Shown here: positions 23,339-36,176 of the stretch, piece after piece
How the letters are laid out: every line of letters starts with the position of its first letter
Numbering within the stretch: the stretch's first letter is position 1
Source: Trichoplax adhaerens
Lineage: Eukaryota; Placozoa; Uniplacotomia; Trichoplacea; Trichoplacidae
DNA: 64,000 nucleotides
Direction of reading: 5' to 3'
NCBI RefSeq assembly: GCF_000150275.1
Contig: NW_002060945.1
Coordinates: 7,204,454 to 7,268,453, forward strand
Made by a program: the position numbers and the translations under genes
The notes under the pieces: generated by a model
The model's input: only the letters and a program-made list of their open reading frames with translations
Database searches by the model: none
What the model was told of the DNA's origin: nothing

Positions 23339-25478
23339 GTAGTGATTATAGTTAAAAAATCGATACTAACACGAGAAGTATGAAATTTAAAACTTTCCTA
23401 TCATATACTTCAATATCTCCTTAAGTTGCTTCTGCACAGTATATGCATACGTGTATGGTATTTCAACAAGATTAAGATTTAAAAGAATTCAAGATAAAAA
23501 CATTAAGATGCTATTATGCTGTCTCAGATAGCTCGTTGTTCGTAATGCGATGCACTATATCTTATTAGCGGATTTAAGTCAGTACTTTTAATTTTGCTGT
23601 GCAATTATCATTGTTATATTTTCATCAGACAAGCCTATCTGATATATAATTATAATTGAATTTATACTGAAAATATATTTGCTGATTTGATAATGTATTG
23701 ATACACATACCTTCCTGTCGTTCAAATCCTGTATTTACGTTTATACTGAATAGTCAAAAATTTTTACTTGTATTAAATTACAAAGTTTCAGTTTCACATG
23801 AAGACGATAAATACCACATGTAAGACTGCAATACATCGCTGTAATTAGTACTTATATCACAATTTTTACGCAATACTCTACGCTGTATATTTAACATGTG
23901 GAAAGTTATACACGCTTCTATCCTATACGCGTATTGAATAATACAGTATATAGAAAATTTTGTGTCATCATTGGTGTGTAAAAAATCTTTTATATTTTTT
24001 TCCATTAACTGTAATTTCGTCTATTTGCAATTATAATTTTCATGTAACTATCCACTCTAATATTGATCTTCTATTGAAATACCATGATAGAAGTAATAAA
24101 AATTGTTATCATTGCAGTTGACCGTGACGTACATTATGGCATAGGTTTTCGAAAGCTGTGGCAAAAGTATTGCAAATATCTAATGATATCTTTTATTGCT
24201 ATACTAGAAGAGTGCTAATCTGTCCAGTGTAGTCGACAGAAGAGAAAGGAACAGGGCATGGACGAAAGCTGTAAAAAATGTGTAGGCCGACTTTTTTGCT
24301 AGTCATTTCAACTGTACTGACCATCGGTAATCGTAGGCTATACCGTACAGGAGCCTGCTCCAAATTAGCTGCCTGGCTGGTTTTGCATAGTACGGTGCAA
24401 AGTTACAGCTGCAGTTTATTGTTAAATGACTGCAAAAAAAAGTCGACCTCCACATTTTTTGCAGCTTTCTGCCGTATCCAGTCCCTCTCTTCTTTTTCGA
24501 GTAGTTGATTGCATACGTAGATGAGACCTTCGCAAAAATTTAATATTCTTATCCCCATCCCATCGTATTTATTACTGTATTTTCATATGATAGTCACACT
24601 CGCAGTAGCCCAAAATAAATCTATAACACCGGCTAGTGTGCTCGCTATCACATTAAAAGTCATTGCCAACCTACTTTACAGCGCTAATTCCAATCGTTTA
24701 TGACTTTAAATAAGTTTATTTTGCAAAATCGATATTAATTAATTAACTTCATTCATCTCAAGCCGCGCCCTCGACATCACCTGTGCACTCGTATAATCCA
24801 ATTGACGTCATGTCGTACTGTGCAAAAATATTGTCATGTCTTTCCATTTCTTTTTGATCCTATGATACGACAGATTAATGAATAAAAACGCTCTCTTAAT
24901 GAGATGACAGCTATATTGCACAGCTCTCCTTTAGACTTGGCTCTGTTTTGCCAACACCCGGAGTACAGTATCCTTATTAAGGACTCTAGTATAGTGCAGT
25001 ATCGTATGCTGTACCATGCAGCACTGCGCAGGCCCAACTATTGTATAACTAATGTCACTAAAGTACGCTGAGGCAAAGATCTGTATTACTTATTTAAAGT
25101 TAAGTAACCGTACCTGCCTAAACCGCCAAACAGTCCCAATATATAAATTACAATTCCTTTATTAGCGTTTCCAGCGGCGTTTTATTGAATCATTTCCTTG
25201 TCCTAAAAACAAATGAATCATTTGCTTGGGGCTCTATTAAACTGTAAGTAAGACAAAAATTGAAACTATTCGATCTGCTGTTGATTGGCATATAAAAGTA
25301 AGCATCATCTAGACATATCTCTACTGTAGATACTCACTCGTAGCTGGGAGACAATCGATGTTACACTAATCTAAAAAATGAATTAAGATTATGCCAACTT
25401 GCTTGACTCTAGGACACATTTAGGCAGGGAATTTGGCTAGATTGCCAATTATTAACTAATAACAACAGCTAGTAAAGC
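23339..25478. other. Intergenic region between the two cotransporter genes
   Basis: About 2.1 kb containing one foldback element (24239-24496) and otherwise AT-rich sequence. A 60-codon open frame at 24521-24703 starts with ATG and has a hydrophobic N-terminal stretch (LLLYFHMIVTLAVA) that could pass for a signal peptide, but nothing else supports it as a gene. The region should hold the 3' UTR of the first gene and the promoter of the second. Confidence 0.5.
24239..24496. repeat. Foldback (inverted-repeat) element, MITE-like
   Basis: The left arm (about 24239-24310) and the reverse complement of the right arm (about 24424-24496) align over roughly 70 bases at about 80% identity, both passing through GAAAGCTG.AAAAAATGTG.AGG.CGAC. 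The middle is itself partly palindromic (GCCTGCTCC / GCCTGGC, then TACGGTGC). Pieces resembling it occur at 35126-35158 and 35571-35665, so it is a dispersed family. It has no coding capacity, as expected for a non-autonomous element; I could not identify target-site duplications. Confidence 0.65.
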
Positions 25479-28400
25479 ATGGATCAAAAATCCGAGTTAG
25501 TCAACAGTAAATTTCGGGTTAAGAAGAATGTAATCATCGAATCAACCGAGGAAAATGATGATATTCGATCACATGCATCAAGTAACGCTGATGAACACCA
25601 GAAGACTCTTCAATTTACTGCCTTAAATAGTTCTTATTTCACTACGGATGCCTTACCTATGATGACGTATTATAAGCAAACGTTAACATCGCGTGATACA
25701 CGTCGAAATCGACCAACTTTGCAAGATCTTCATGAGCCAAGAGTGGTAATAAATGAATACTTTTAATCACTATATTGTATTGATAGCAGTAAACAACTAT
25801 ACCCAAATGGGTATAGATAAAATGAAATCATAAATTGTTTTCACTGTCAAGACTGTAACAGAAATGGAAATCTTTTCCAAAATATTCACCGCCTTGATAG
25901 AACATATAAAGTTTTCTTTTCTATTTCTTTCTAGCAAGAAGAGTAGATGATGTAGAAAGATTATAATGATGGCAGTGCGATAGACTCATATTGTCAATGA
26001 TTATTATTTTAGACGGTCAAATAACTACATCACTTTAATAATTCTACGGATTAAAATAGCGATGATATTGACAATTACTGTTAAGATTAAAGTACTGTAC
26101 ACAAATATACAATAGTGAAGAATAGGCTTGTGCGCATATACCTTTGGTGTTTTCGTACTGATAGAATATTCGATACACATAAAGAAGTGTAAATATGCCG
26201 CCGTTCTTGCTTGTGCTATTAAAAATTCGTCCGCTGTCTTGACTAAATAGACTATACAAAACTGTCGATTGAATCTATTCATTATTAATCAGGGTACCAA
26301 TGTTGAAGAAGGAAGGGTAAGAAAGATGGAGAAATCGAAATCAGTTGATGCTGGTGGCACACAACCGGAAGGTCCCAGTAAATTTGGTTGGATTCAAGGA
26401 GTTTTGGTATAGATTATAATTATCAGTAGTATAATATGCTAATTAGCAATTGGGCTAGACTCACTGATTTCAACACTTTAACTATTTGTAAGCAAATTTC
26501 GTTCAGCTAAGAGAAAAAAACTAGTGGATAACCTATCAGACTGTAATAACTCGACTTACAAAATCGAAATCATATCGTACTGTAACTATCTAAATAGACA
26601 ATGCCATCAATAGCAATAGTTAAACTGGGCAGCATGATGATGGTAATATCCTATAGATTAACTTAACTGTGTCTGTCATTAATAAACAATTACAATTAAC
26701 CGTTAAATTTATAGTTAAGTAATCCTTGATATATATTCAGAACTCTATAAATGTAGCACTACTACTGTAGAAACTATAAATTATGATCTTGAATAATATC
26801 TTAGCACTATTTAGCTTACCTATCTTTAAACTGATTCGGGATAACAAATAGACACATAACTTTAATTAGTTAACAACTGCAGTATAACTACATTTGTTAA
26901 TTGGATACTTTTAGATTCGATGTTTGTTAAACATCTGGGGAGTGATGCTCTTCTTGCGACTTTCATGGGTTGTAGGTGAAGCTGGTATCGGTATGTTAAT
27001 TAATTTATGATATATGTATTTAAATACTAAATATAGACGAGTTCGCGTATCAACTCTTACCATCAGATGCAATATTGTGACTACATATGTCTCCTCTTAA
27101 TTAAAGTACATGTCCTATATCTATTAACAATAAAACTGCAACTAGAAATAGATATGTAATGATTGTAGCACATTGTAGTATTTATCCTGCACAGTTTATT
27201 ATGCAAATATAGTACTTACGATTTCTTGCAATATAAATATAACAACATATGTTCACTTACGATAGATACGAGTACAGTAATTCTACATTAAAAAGTATGT
27301 TCAACACCCATGTTACAGACTTATTTTTAACTTCGTTAATTATAATCATATTTAATTGCTACAGCGTAAAGTTTTCGTATGTACACTACAATTTACGCTG
27401 CATTTACAACTCAATCATCACTTACTGACGACAACAGTAAACCTTTTCATAATAATTGCAACATATTAGCCATGATATGGAATATAGAGCGCTCTAGAAA
27501 TACAATATTGATAAACCTGTATATATATTTCATGAAGGAAATTATGCCATACTTACGTGAACTATTACTGATACGACAATAAATTAAATACTCTTGCAGG
27601 ATTTGCGTGCCTCATAATTCTATTAGCAGCAACAGTAACTACTATTACTACCTTATCAATGTCTGCTATTTGTAGCAATGGAGAAGTAAAGGGAGGTAAG
27701 TTCATACAAAGTATGATCATTGGCGGTTTAAAATCAAAATGCGTACTTACACGATTGCAATGTGATCTACAGGTGGAGCATACTATTTAATCTCAAGAAG
27801 TTTAGGGCCGCAATTCGGTATTTATCAGATTTGTGTTGCAATTAATGTTTTCAATATTTAAAAATTTCTAGAGATGATATCTCGTTATTAATAGTTAACT
27901 AACTAATTAAATAAGGTGGAGCTATAGGATTAGTATTTTCTGCTGCCAATTCAATCGGCGTTGCTCTGTATATCGTCGGTTTTGCCGAATCAGTAAAAGA
28001 TTACCTCAAAGTACGAAAATAAAAAATTTTGAACAATTTGAGATTTAAATGTTGATTTCGGACTTTAAAACTCCTTAATGGGGTACACATAGCTGATATA
28101 ATGTCTTTCGTTTTGATGCAACTGTAGGCAATAAATATAACTTTAGTCGACGAGATTAACGACGTTCGTATAATTGGAGTCATTGCGGCCACAATCGTAT
28201 TTGCGATTGCAATGTCAGGTGTTGCATGGGAATCGAAGGTGCGTATAGATATATGTCAACGTAATAAAATACTTACATAAATATTATCATTCATCAATAT
28301 TCACGAAAAATAGCTTCTGAGTGACTTCTATTTTATACTATTAATTTGCTTATCTTATCTTGTGATATGCAATTTAGTCATGCACAAGTTAAAAATATTT

Positions 28401-31400
28401 ATTACGCCTTGTCAATCTATTTTTTATTGACTTGTGCGCTACGATATTTTGAATTTACATTTAGGCCCAGGTTATTCTGTTCGTTTTGCTGATTGCTGCT
28501 ATCTTAAATTGTATTGTTGGCTCTATCATGTATTCATTTATTATGCCCGCTGATAAAGTCGCTCGTGGATTCACAGGATTAAGTGGTATACTAATTTAAT
28601 TATATCGTGCGGTTATACAGCTTCGCTATCTTGCTACTTCTGAGCGCTTAATATTATGTGAACAAAAATTGTACCTGATTGGGTTGCTTTAATAACGTAC
28701 AGTAGATTTCTGATATTTATCATATATGCATGTACGTATACTTGTATATTGAATATTTCAGAATTATACGACGTTTTAACCAATATCTGACTTGATTAAT
28801 TTTAACTATACAGCTGCCACCTTTCTTAACAATACCGCGCCGAAATTTTCACCTACTGAGTCATTCTTTACTGTCTTTGGAGTTTTCTTCCCAGCTGCTA
28901 CTGGTATTCTCGCTGGTGCAAATATTTCTGCTAATTTAAAGGTATACTAAGGAAGATCTGAATATAAGATGTTGTAATTGATCATACGTCCATTTCGAAA
29001 TAACCTTAGATCACAAATTATCATTTACACTATGTCATAAATTAACTATTTTCGATACTAGGAGCCGTCAAAGTCTATTCCGATTGGAACTTTATTAGCA
29101 ATTTTGATCAGTACAATTGCTTATTTGGGATTAGCATGCTTATTTGGATCAGCTGTTGAACGATCTACGATATTTTCCTCGAGCAATAATACTTATTCAT
29201 TAAACTGTACAGCGGGGTGTAGATATGGTCTTCGATATGACAATCAGGTAGTTTCTTGACTATAAATCTAAAGTGTTTACATTTGATATGACACGATATT
29301 GAACCTTTTGATGGAATACTACTATACAATGTAATACTATTTGAACTGGCTAATTATTTACCGTCCTTTTAATACAAGAGAATTAATGAATACAATCCTA
29401 GTCAATACCTTCAACAGGTATCGAATCTTTTTAATGAAAATAATTGTCAAAATGTTATCATCTAATAGGTCGCAAGTATGATATCTGGTTGGGAGCCTCT
29501 TACTGCTGCAGGTATTTTTCTTGACTATTTTATTTTATGTTTTGAACCTAAACTTTGATGTACACTTATATCATTGAGCGTATGTAGATAAAATCTTGTT
29601 TGTTAAACGAATTCACACTTACGCGTTTACTTCGTACGCTATTTTATGGACTATAATCAGGTTATTCTGCTATAGGTATAATGCGAGTATTTTGATATTT
29701 TGGTCCGTTTCGATCATATTGTACAAATTAGGTATTTTTGCAGCAACAATTTCGTCAGCTTTAGCTAGCATGATTGGCGCTCCGAATATTTTACAGGTAT
29801 ACAAGAGAACAATTCGTTAGATACTTGTGTGCATTCAGTATAATAAATCTAGTACAATAGTAAATTAGTAAAATAAAGAAAATTTTTTGTTTCTTCAGGC
29901 AGTGGGAGCGGATAGACTATTTCCATATTTGGAGTTTTTTAGTGTTGGTAATGGTGAAAGAAATGAACCTCGCAGAGGAATTGCATTAACTTATATTGTT
30001 GCCTTGATCTTCATCGCTATTGGTACTGGATACTACATAATATTAATTAGTATTATAAACTAGATGGAAATAATAATTTTATATTATAACATAATAATGA
30101 ATATTAAGCAAATTCTTTTGTCGATGTTTCAGCTGAGTTAAACTATATAGCACCTATCATTTCCAATTTCTTTCTGATCGCATATGCATTAATCAATTAT
30201 TCATGCTTTGATGCATCACAAGCGCGTTCTCCTGGTATGCCCTTTTGTAAATTTAATAATAATATTTTGCAAGTTTTATGTTACAGACTTACAGTATGTA
30301 GTTCATAGCATAGCATAGCTGTCTCTGATTTTCACTTAGTTTAATGGCCTTTCTTATACATTGTATTAAAAATACAGACGCATTATATTATTATTCCCTA
30401 GGTTGGCGACCCTCTTTCAAATTTTATTCTAAGTGGTGTTCTCTTGTTGGTGCTTTAACATGTGTTGCAGTTATGTTTGTTATTAATTGGTGGGCGGCAT
30501 TGATTACAATTGCAGTCGTTATTGGCCTCTACAAGTATATTGATTATTCGAAACCAGGTGAAAAATAGCAACTCTTGCATGCTAATAAACAAATGAATGA
30601 TCATAAATTTATATGATTTAATGCAGTATCTTATGTAAAATATTTTAGTTGTCAACTGGGGCTCATCTGGCCATGCTCGTCAATACATTAATGCGTTAGA
30701 TGCTGCATATAAACTAAATACAACAGTCAGCCATGTCAAGAATTTTAGGTAATTAGTTATAGGACTAGAAATTGTTCTAATATGTATTGTTAACGGGAAA
30801 CAATTTTGTAACGTCGATGGATAATCTAGGCCTCAGTGTCTCGTGTTATGTGGAATTCCATCTGAAAGACTACCTCTTGTAAAATTTGCTTCGAATTTTA
30901 CTAATAATTATGGATTACTAATATGTGGAAATGTTATGCAGGTAGGTGTAGTCACCGTGTAATATATATACGCGTACTGTATATCGATGAAAGTAGATCG
31001 ATTATTATGATGGCTTTCATGGGTCGCTGATCATAATGTCTTTCTTTCGATAATTGTTACTAACACATATAACATAACCTTAGGAAAAGTCTAATACTGA
31101 TATGAAAGATCAGTATAAAATTCTTCAAGAAAATAAGGTAATTTTGTTCATAAATTACTAGAGATCGTTTAGTAGTAAAATGATTATACAAAGCAAAATC
31201 TTAATAGCAACTTATTATCTATAATATTTACTACTTGTCATAATTATAAACAAATACTGTAACGGTTATTTAAAAAATTGTACGATGCTAACGATTCCTT
31301 GATGGTTAAACAGATTAAAGCAGTTGTAACAACCGTCACTAGCACAGACTTTATCTTGGGTGCGAGAGCATTAATGCAAGCATCAGGTTTAGGAAAATTA

Positions 31401-33268
31401 TCGCCTAACATGATTTTATTTGGATTCTTGGAAAATTGGCAGAATCGGGATGATAGAATCGAGAATTACGTTGCAATAATACAGTGTGTGACATGAATTA
31501 TGAATAGTTTATAGCCTTCATATCGTTAAAAATAGTAGTTTACGCAATGCCGCTTCTTATGTAACTGAAATATAAATCTTATATTAAACTTGTTGAACTG
31601 TTATAGTGATGCCTTCGATTTAAACTTTGGTGTAGCAATTTTTCGTGATAGATTAGAGAAAGAAAAAGGTAACTATACAGGTCACATTCTATTCGTTATA
31701 GATTTACTTTTGTGCTTAATTACATTTATAACAGTTAACCATTAAAGTGAGATATCACTAATGGTATTGTTATCCGATAACAAAGGCGAAAACAACTTCG
31801 ATAAGAATTTACAGGAGTCAGGAGAAGGTCTGTAATTCGGTTTATGCAGTATTTCATAATTGACAAGAAACATGTTACTAAAATGTAGCATAAATACCTT
31901 TCACATTGATAGGTGTACGTTTTTGCAGCAATCGAACTAAAGAAGGCAACAACTTGGGCGGTGAAGTAGTAGACTTTGGTAGAGGTCAGTAGACATTAGT
32001 AACTAGCTATTTGTTTATGAGAATGGCTTAGCTAGGATTGATTACTCTACATTGTTAAAAGTAAACGCATTTTTTCTACTATTAGGCGTACTTTCTCATA
32101 ATAAACCAGGAAAGAGTGACAGTAAATTAAGCAATAACTTTAAGGAGCTACTTAAGCAACCTGTAGAAGATAAGTACGTTCAGCTGAAGGAAGTTCGAAA
32201 AATAGATAGTGTAATTGATATATGGTGGATTTACGATGATGGAGGTAATAAAATGTGTCTTTTTGCTAATGGTGATAGTGCACTAAGCAATTGTAGCTTG
32301 AATGTCGAATTTATTGAATTAATATCTGGTTTTTATTAATGGCTTCTCAATATGTAACAGGGTTAACTATTCTAATTCCTTACTTGTTGAGCTTAAGTAA
32401 GCGATGGTCGAACTGTAAATTGAGAATATTCACACCTGGAAAACCGGAAAAACTACGTGATACTATGATTGGGTTAATAGAATTTAGGACAATATAGTAT
32501 AATTTTTTGAATACCAAAAGGACATTATTTTATAAACGATGTTATCATTGTTTAGCACACTCTAATATCGTATCCTGGATGTTGACTTGATAGGATGACT
32601 ATACTACTAAAAAAATTCCGTATCGAATACGAAAATGTGATAGCAGTAGGCGATATAAATGAAGAACCATCTGAAGAGAGGTAATTTTTTTCTTACGTTA
32701 GATTTTCTAGCCAATTACATGATAACGTAAATAATACTGCTATGATAAAATGTGTCTGAATTGGCATGTTACGTTAACTTTTTAGCATGTCAAGATTTTG
32801 TCAATCATTTCCTTCACTGGGACATATTTTTGGTAACTCTGATATAGAAAATAAAGTAAGTAAGCCAAGATAAGTAGTTGAAAAATAATTAATTAAAAAT
32901 TTTAATGAAAAATTTTTTATCTTCCAATTTTATCAGACCAAAATACACATTAAATTAAGTGAGCTATTAATTCGCCACTCTATGGAAGCTAGCCTAGTCG
33001 TTATGTAAGTCTAAGAGATTACTTTGCTTTATCGAATGTACATTGCGAACTAAATAAACGTTTGCCTTTCGGGAATGTGAAGAAATATTCCAGCCGTATT
33101 GATTTTCTTTATTTTTCAACTCTACTCAGCACGTTACCAGTACCACGGAAAAATTTCTGTCCCCCATCCGTATATATGAGTTGGCTAGAGACTATATCAG
33201 GCCCATTGCCTTGTCCAGTGTTGTTAGTTCGTGGCAATCAAACGAGCGTTTTAACGTTTAATTCTTGA
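25479..33268 (+). CDS. SLC12A: Na-K-2Cl cotransporter (SLC12A1/2 type), second tandem copy
   Basis: Twenty-eight exons give a phase-consistent 991-residue protein: 25479-25745, 26293-26406, 26915-26990, 27600-27695, 27773-27817, 27916-28010, 28128-28238, 28465-28585, 28814-28941, 29062-29247, 29469-29511, 29732-29796, 29899-30022, 30133-30234, 30402-30557, 30649-30748, 30830-30941, 31084-31137, 31314-31483, 31607-31668, 31786-31827, 31913-31984, 32086-32244, 32361-32472, 32594-32680, 32786-32855, 32937-33004 and 33130-33268. The N-terminus is shorter (about 89 residues) but keeps KFRV and [15 protein letters not shown]. Core motifs match the upstream paralogue: [44 protein letters not shown] and [13 protein letters not shown]. 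The C-terminus is [12 protein letters not shown]. Core exon lengths are nearly all identical to the neighbour, so the pair arose by tandem duplication. Two extra phase-1 exons (31786-31827 and 31913-31984) lengthen the variable cytosolic linker. Confidence 0.95.
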
Positions 33269-35570
33269 AAATAATTTATGAACTAAGTTACAACTACTTG
33301 GGCAATCTCTGATGTTGTATAACAGTATATCGTATTCATTTTTTATCATGTTAGTAAATTATGATATTGACTTAATAGCGAACTTTCAATTGATTTTCAT
33401 AGCGAAATTATAAATATTTATAAGTACCTCGTTAATGATACTCTGTTTTGCATCGTAGAGATTAAATTTTCCGTTGAATCTTTTGATTTTCCCAATTTAT
33501 CTCGCCAATAACCAATGCTTTACCATTAAATTACATTGTATTCTCGAATTTTTATCTTCTACGTCTCTTTAGTTATTTTTTTTTCCGTGCTTTAGAAGAT
33601 TATCATGTTACTTATAGGTGATTGCTGGTGTATAATTATATTCGTATATATATTAGTAATATTACAAATGTATACGTAAAATTATGTGTATCCGTTCGCT
33701 GCACTGAAGAAATTTTCGTCTGCATTTTGATTAATTAACGCACATAATTTCCCTTCATGTAATTCATATCGATACCATTGGCTTAATGGACTAATTTAAA
33801 TACCATGCAAATTTAATTAGTCTGTTACTTTCGTTCAAGTTAACCGTATTCTCTTAGGTGACGATTTCAGTTCCCTTCGGTACGATAATATTTCAAAACA
33901 AATGTGTATGTTATAATTTTGTTGAGCTGGTATTAGATATGAAGGGTATAATTAATTACTGAAAGTAATTTATTTAAATATATGTTACTTTTTAAAAAAT
34001 TTTGAATTTGGGTAGATGTCCCCTGAAACTGAATCGCAACATTGATCGGTAATATGATATTTGTTATTTCAATCGCCCTATATCAATGTGCGCTCTGTAT
34101 AGCAGATCGTATTTTGCTAAATATACATTGCTTTGGATGCAACGTTGGCTAATTTAACTAATTATAACTATTACCAAGTAAATTACGATGTAAATTAATT
34201 ACCGGAAATACGTTTTATGGATGGCATTTTAAAGTAAATTTTAATATGTATATCTGTTAATTGTATATCAGTAAGATACAATAAGTACTATTGTACTTCT
34301 ATTTGTCTTCATTTTCATTGTAAAGGGCTATCTTGGATATATCTATTTCAATATTATTGCCAGATAAGTTTTCGTTGGTTTAATTGCGCCCTGTTTCCAA
34401 GGACTGTAACCAAGTTTACTTTTAATGATAGACGCAAAATAAAGGTTGTACATTACCTCATTTTATCTTACTTTGAATATCTACGCTCAGAATAGTACAG
34501 TGCATAATAATTGAGGGATATATATAAATTTAGTACTACAGTTGAGTAATACTAAAATGACATGATCAGGAAGGGGAAACAATACCCGTTGCCTGCTTAC
34601 TAAGAAAGTATTCAACGTTCTTTCATGTAAGCACAATTGTCTATATTCGTGGATGCTATATTAACATCTATGCACTGCAACTGCAAAGTTCGTTGTTAAG
34701 TTTCAGCAGAGGATGTAAAAAGTATGTGAGTGCCGGTGATGTACACGTATAAATCAAGTTACTATGTGTCAGATATACGAAGTTTCCTCAGATTATATCA
34801 CATCGTTGCCGTATGAATACTTAGTGTATGGTATATATTCAATTAGATCAAATCCCTTGATCCTAACGTATTGAGTATTACAATGTTTGAAAGTACAGTG
34901 CAATAGTTGAAAGTTGTTGTTACTTCTATCTAATTTTACTCTATAATCACATTACACTAATTGAGGGATATAAAATAAATCAAATTAAGAATTCTCTCTA
35001 ATGTTATATTTATTTTTAACACTTTGGATATCGTATGATCCTGCATTATTGAATGTGAACTGTCGTTAGCTTAGATTGCAATGCTGCAGCACAGCATAGA
35101 TGTCTATATGTTACAGTAATTCCGTGCTGCAAATTAGCTGCCAGGTTAGTTTTGCCGAACAAGAATACCCAAACTGTCTGAGTGTCGCGTCCCGTCCGGG
35201 ACTGGAACTCTTTGGGCGGACAGACATATGGCCAACTTTGGTCAACAGATTGTGCCAAACATTTCATTATGACACTACTTCAGTATGTAGACAGTCGATT
35301 CTGAATGGACTGATTATTTTTAAATTACAGTAGGTAATATTATATTGTATTGCATTGCCTGTTCCTAAGCTATAGTAACTTTAGATCATGATAATCCATG
35401 TTATTGGAATTAATACGAGTGATTTAGAGAAAGAAACACGGAAGATCCATATTGAGTAACTATTTTGGGACATTTTCGATCGCATTTGGTATGAAAAGTC
35501 CGTCCACCCGAGGAGAGACTGTCCACTGTCCAGTCCAGGTGCAGGATATTTCTAGTAGTCTATAGTTTTG

Positions 35571-35720
35571 CATAGTATGGCATACGGTTACAGGCATAGC
35601 ATATTGTAAAATGAGTGAAAAAAATGGTCGGCTTTTGCTTCTTTTGCTGCTTTCCGCCATGTCCATAATGATTATAATTCATTATCATGGTCAAGTCCTT
35701 TTCTCCTTTCCAGCTTTTGC
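35571..35720. repeat. Diverged relative of the foldback element at 24.2-24.5 kb
   Basis: The run from TTTTGCATAGTATGGCATACGG through the A-rich GTCGGCTTTTGC segment to GCTGCTTTCCGCC.TGTCCA aligns with 24384-24482 (TTTTGCATAGTACGGTGC ... GCAGCTTTCTGCCGTATCCA). It is more diverged and lacks a clear second arm, so it is an old or truncated copy. Confidence 0.5.
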
Positions 35721-35826
35721 AGTGGTCGTCGTCGTCCGTCAGTAGACCCTGTCTGTCACCAGCATCTACATTCTACAGTACAGTACATTAACTGCCATTG
35801 TTCTTGCTGCTGATTTAGAAAAGGGA

Positions 35827-35838
35827 TACGCATGCGCA
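35827..35838. promoter_or_regulatory. NRF-1-like palindrome, distal
   Basis: TACGCATGCGCA is close to the NRF-1 consensus YGCGCAYGCGCR in either orientation. It lies about 340 bp upstream of the COX5A start codon. Confidence 0.4.
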
Positions 35839-36099
35839 TAGCTTATGCTAAGGGTTGCTGTCACGTGATGTCCCTGCCAGTACGTCCAGTTAGACCTGAC
35901 GGTTCCGAACCGAACCTCGGACAGCCATCCGACGAGACACGACACCACCGCGAGTATAGTGCGCGGTGTTTACCTGCTGTCCTATACTGTACTGTGTACA
36001 TGGTTCCACGATCTCCATACACCAAGCCATCAAGTCTGGACCAGGTGGGTTTTTGTGGACGTGAGCGTCAAACCACGGTACCCTAGTTTCGGCTAGCAT

Positions 36100-36111
36100 T
36101 GCGCATGCGTC
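36100..36111. promoter_or_regulatory. NRF-1-like site in the COX5A promoter
   Basis: TGCGCATGCGTC matches the NRF-1 consensus in 11 of 12 positions and sits 65 bp before the start codon. NRF-1 regulates cytochrome oxidase subunit genes in vertebrates, so the site fits the gene. Occupancy in this organism is an inference. Confidence 0.5.
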
Positions 36112-36145
36112 ATTTGGCTTGAAAGTTTCTCCACGCCAGTTGTCA

Positions 36146-36154
36146 GCCATATTG
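36146..36154. promoter_or_regulatory. YY1-like initiator just upstream of COX5A
   Basis: GCCATATTG contains the YY1 core CCATATT, about 22 bp before the start codon. In animals such sites often mark the transcription start of TATA-less mitochondrial genes. Confidence 0.35.
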
Positions 36155-36176
36155 CTTTTTTGAGCTCGTCTTCATC

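Larger units (their letters stand above)
33269..36176. other. Intergenic region between the second cotransporter and COX5A
   Basis: 33,269-35,050 is AT-rich and I see nothing in it. From about 35,060 the base composition becomes less AT-rich and the sequence contains fragments of the foldback family (35126-35158 and 35571-35720), GTAC palindromes (35774-35788 and 35982-36000) and the COX5A upstream region. Open frames on both strands at 35046-36150 overlap one another and these repeats, and show no family resemblance. Confidence 0.5.

Noticed and set aside
24521-24703. 60-residue frame with a signal-peptide-like start
   Set aside because: No homology, no promoter or polyadenylation evidence, and it lies directly beside a foldback element.
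35832-36150. Overlapping open frames on both strands before COX5A
   Set aside because: They fall in the less AT-rich promoter region where stops are rarer, overlap each other, and resemble no family.
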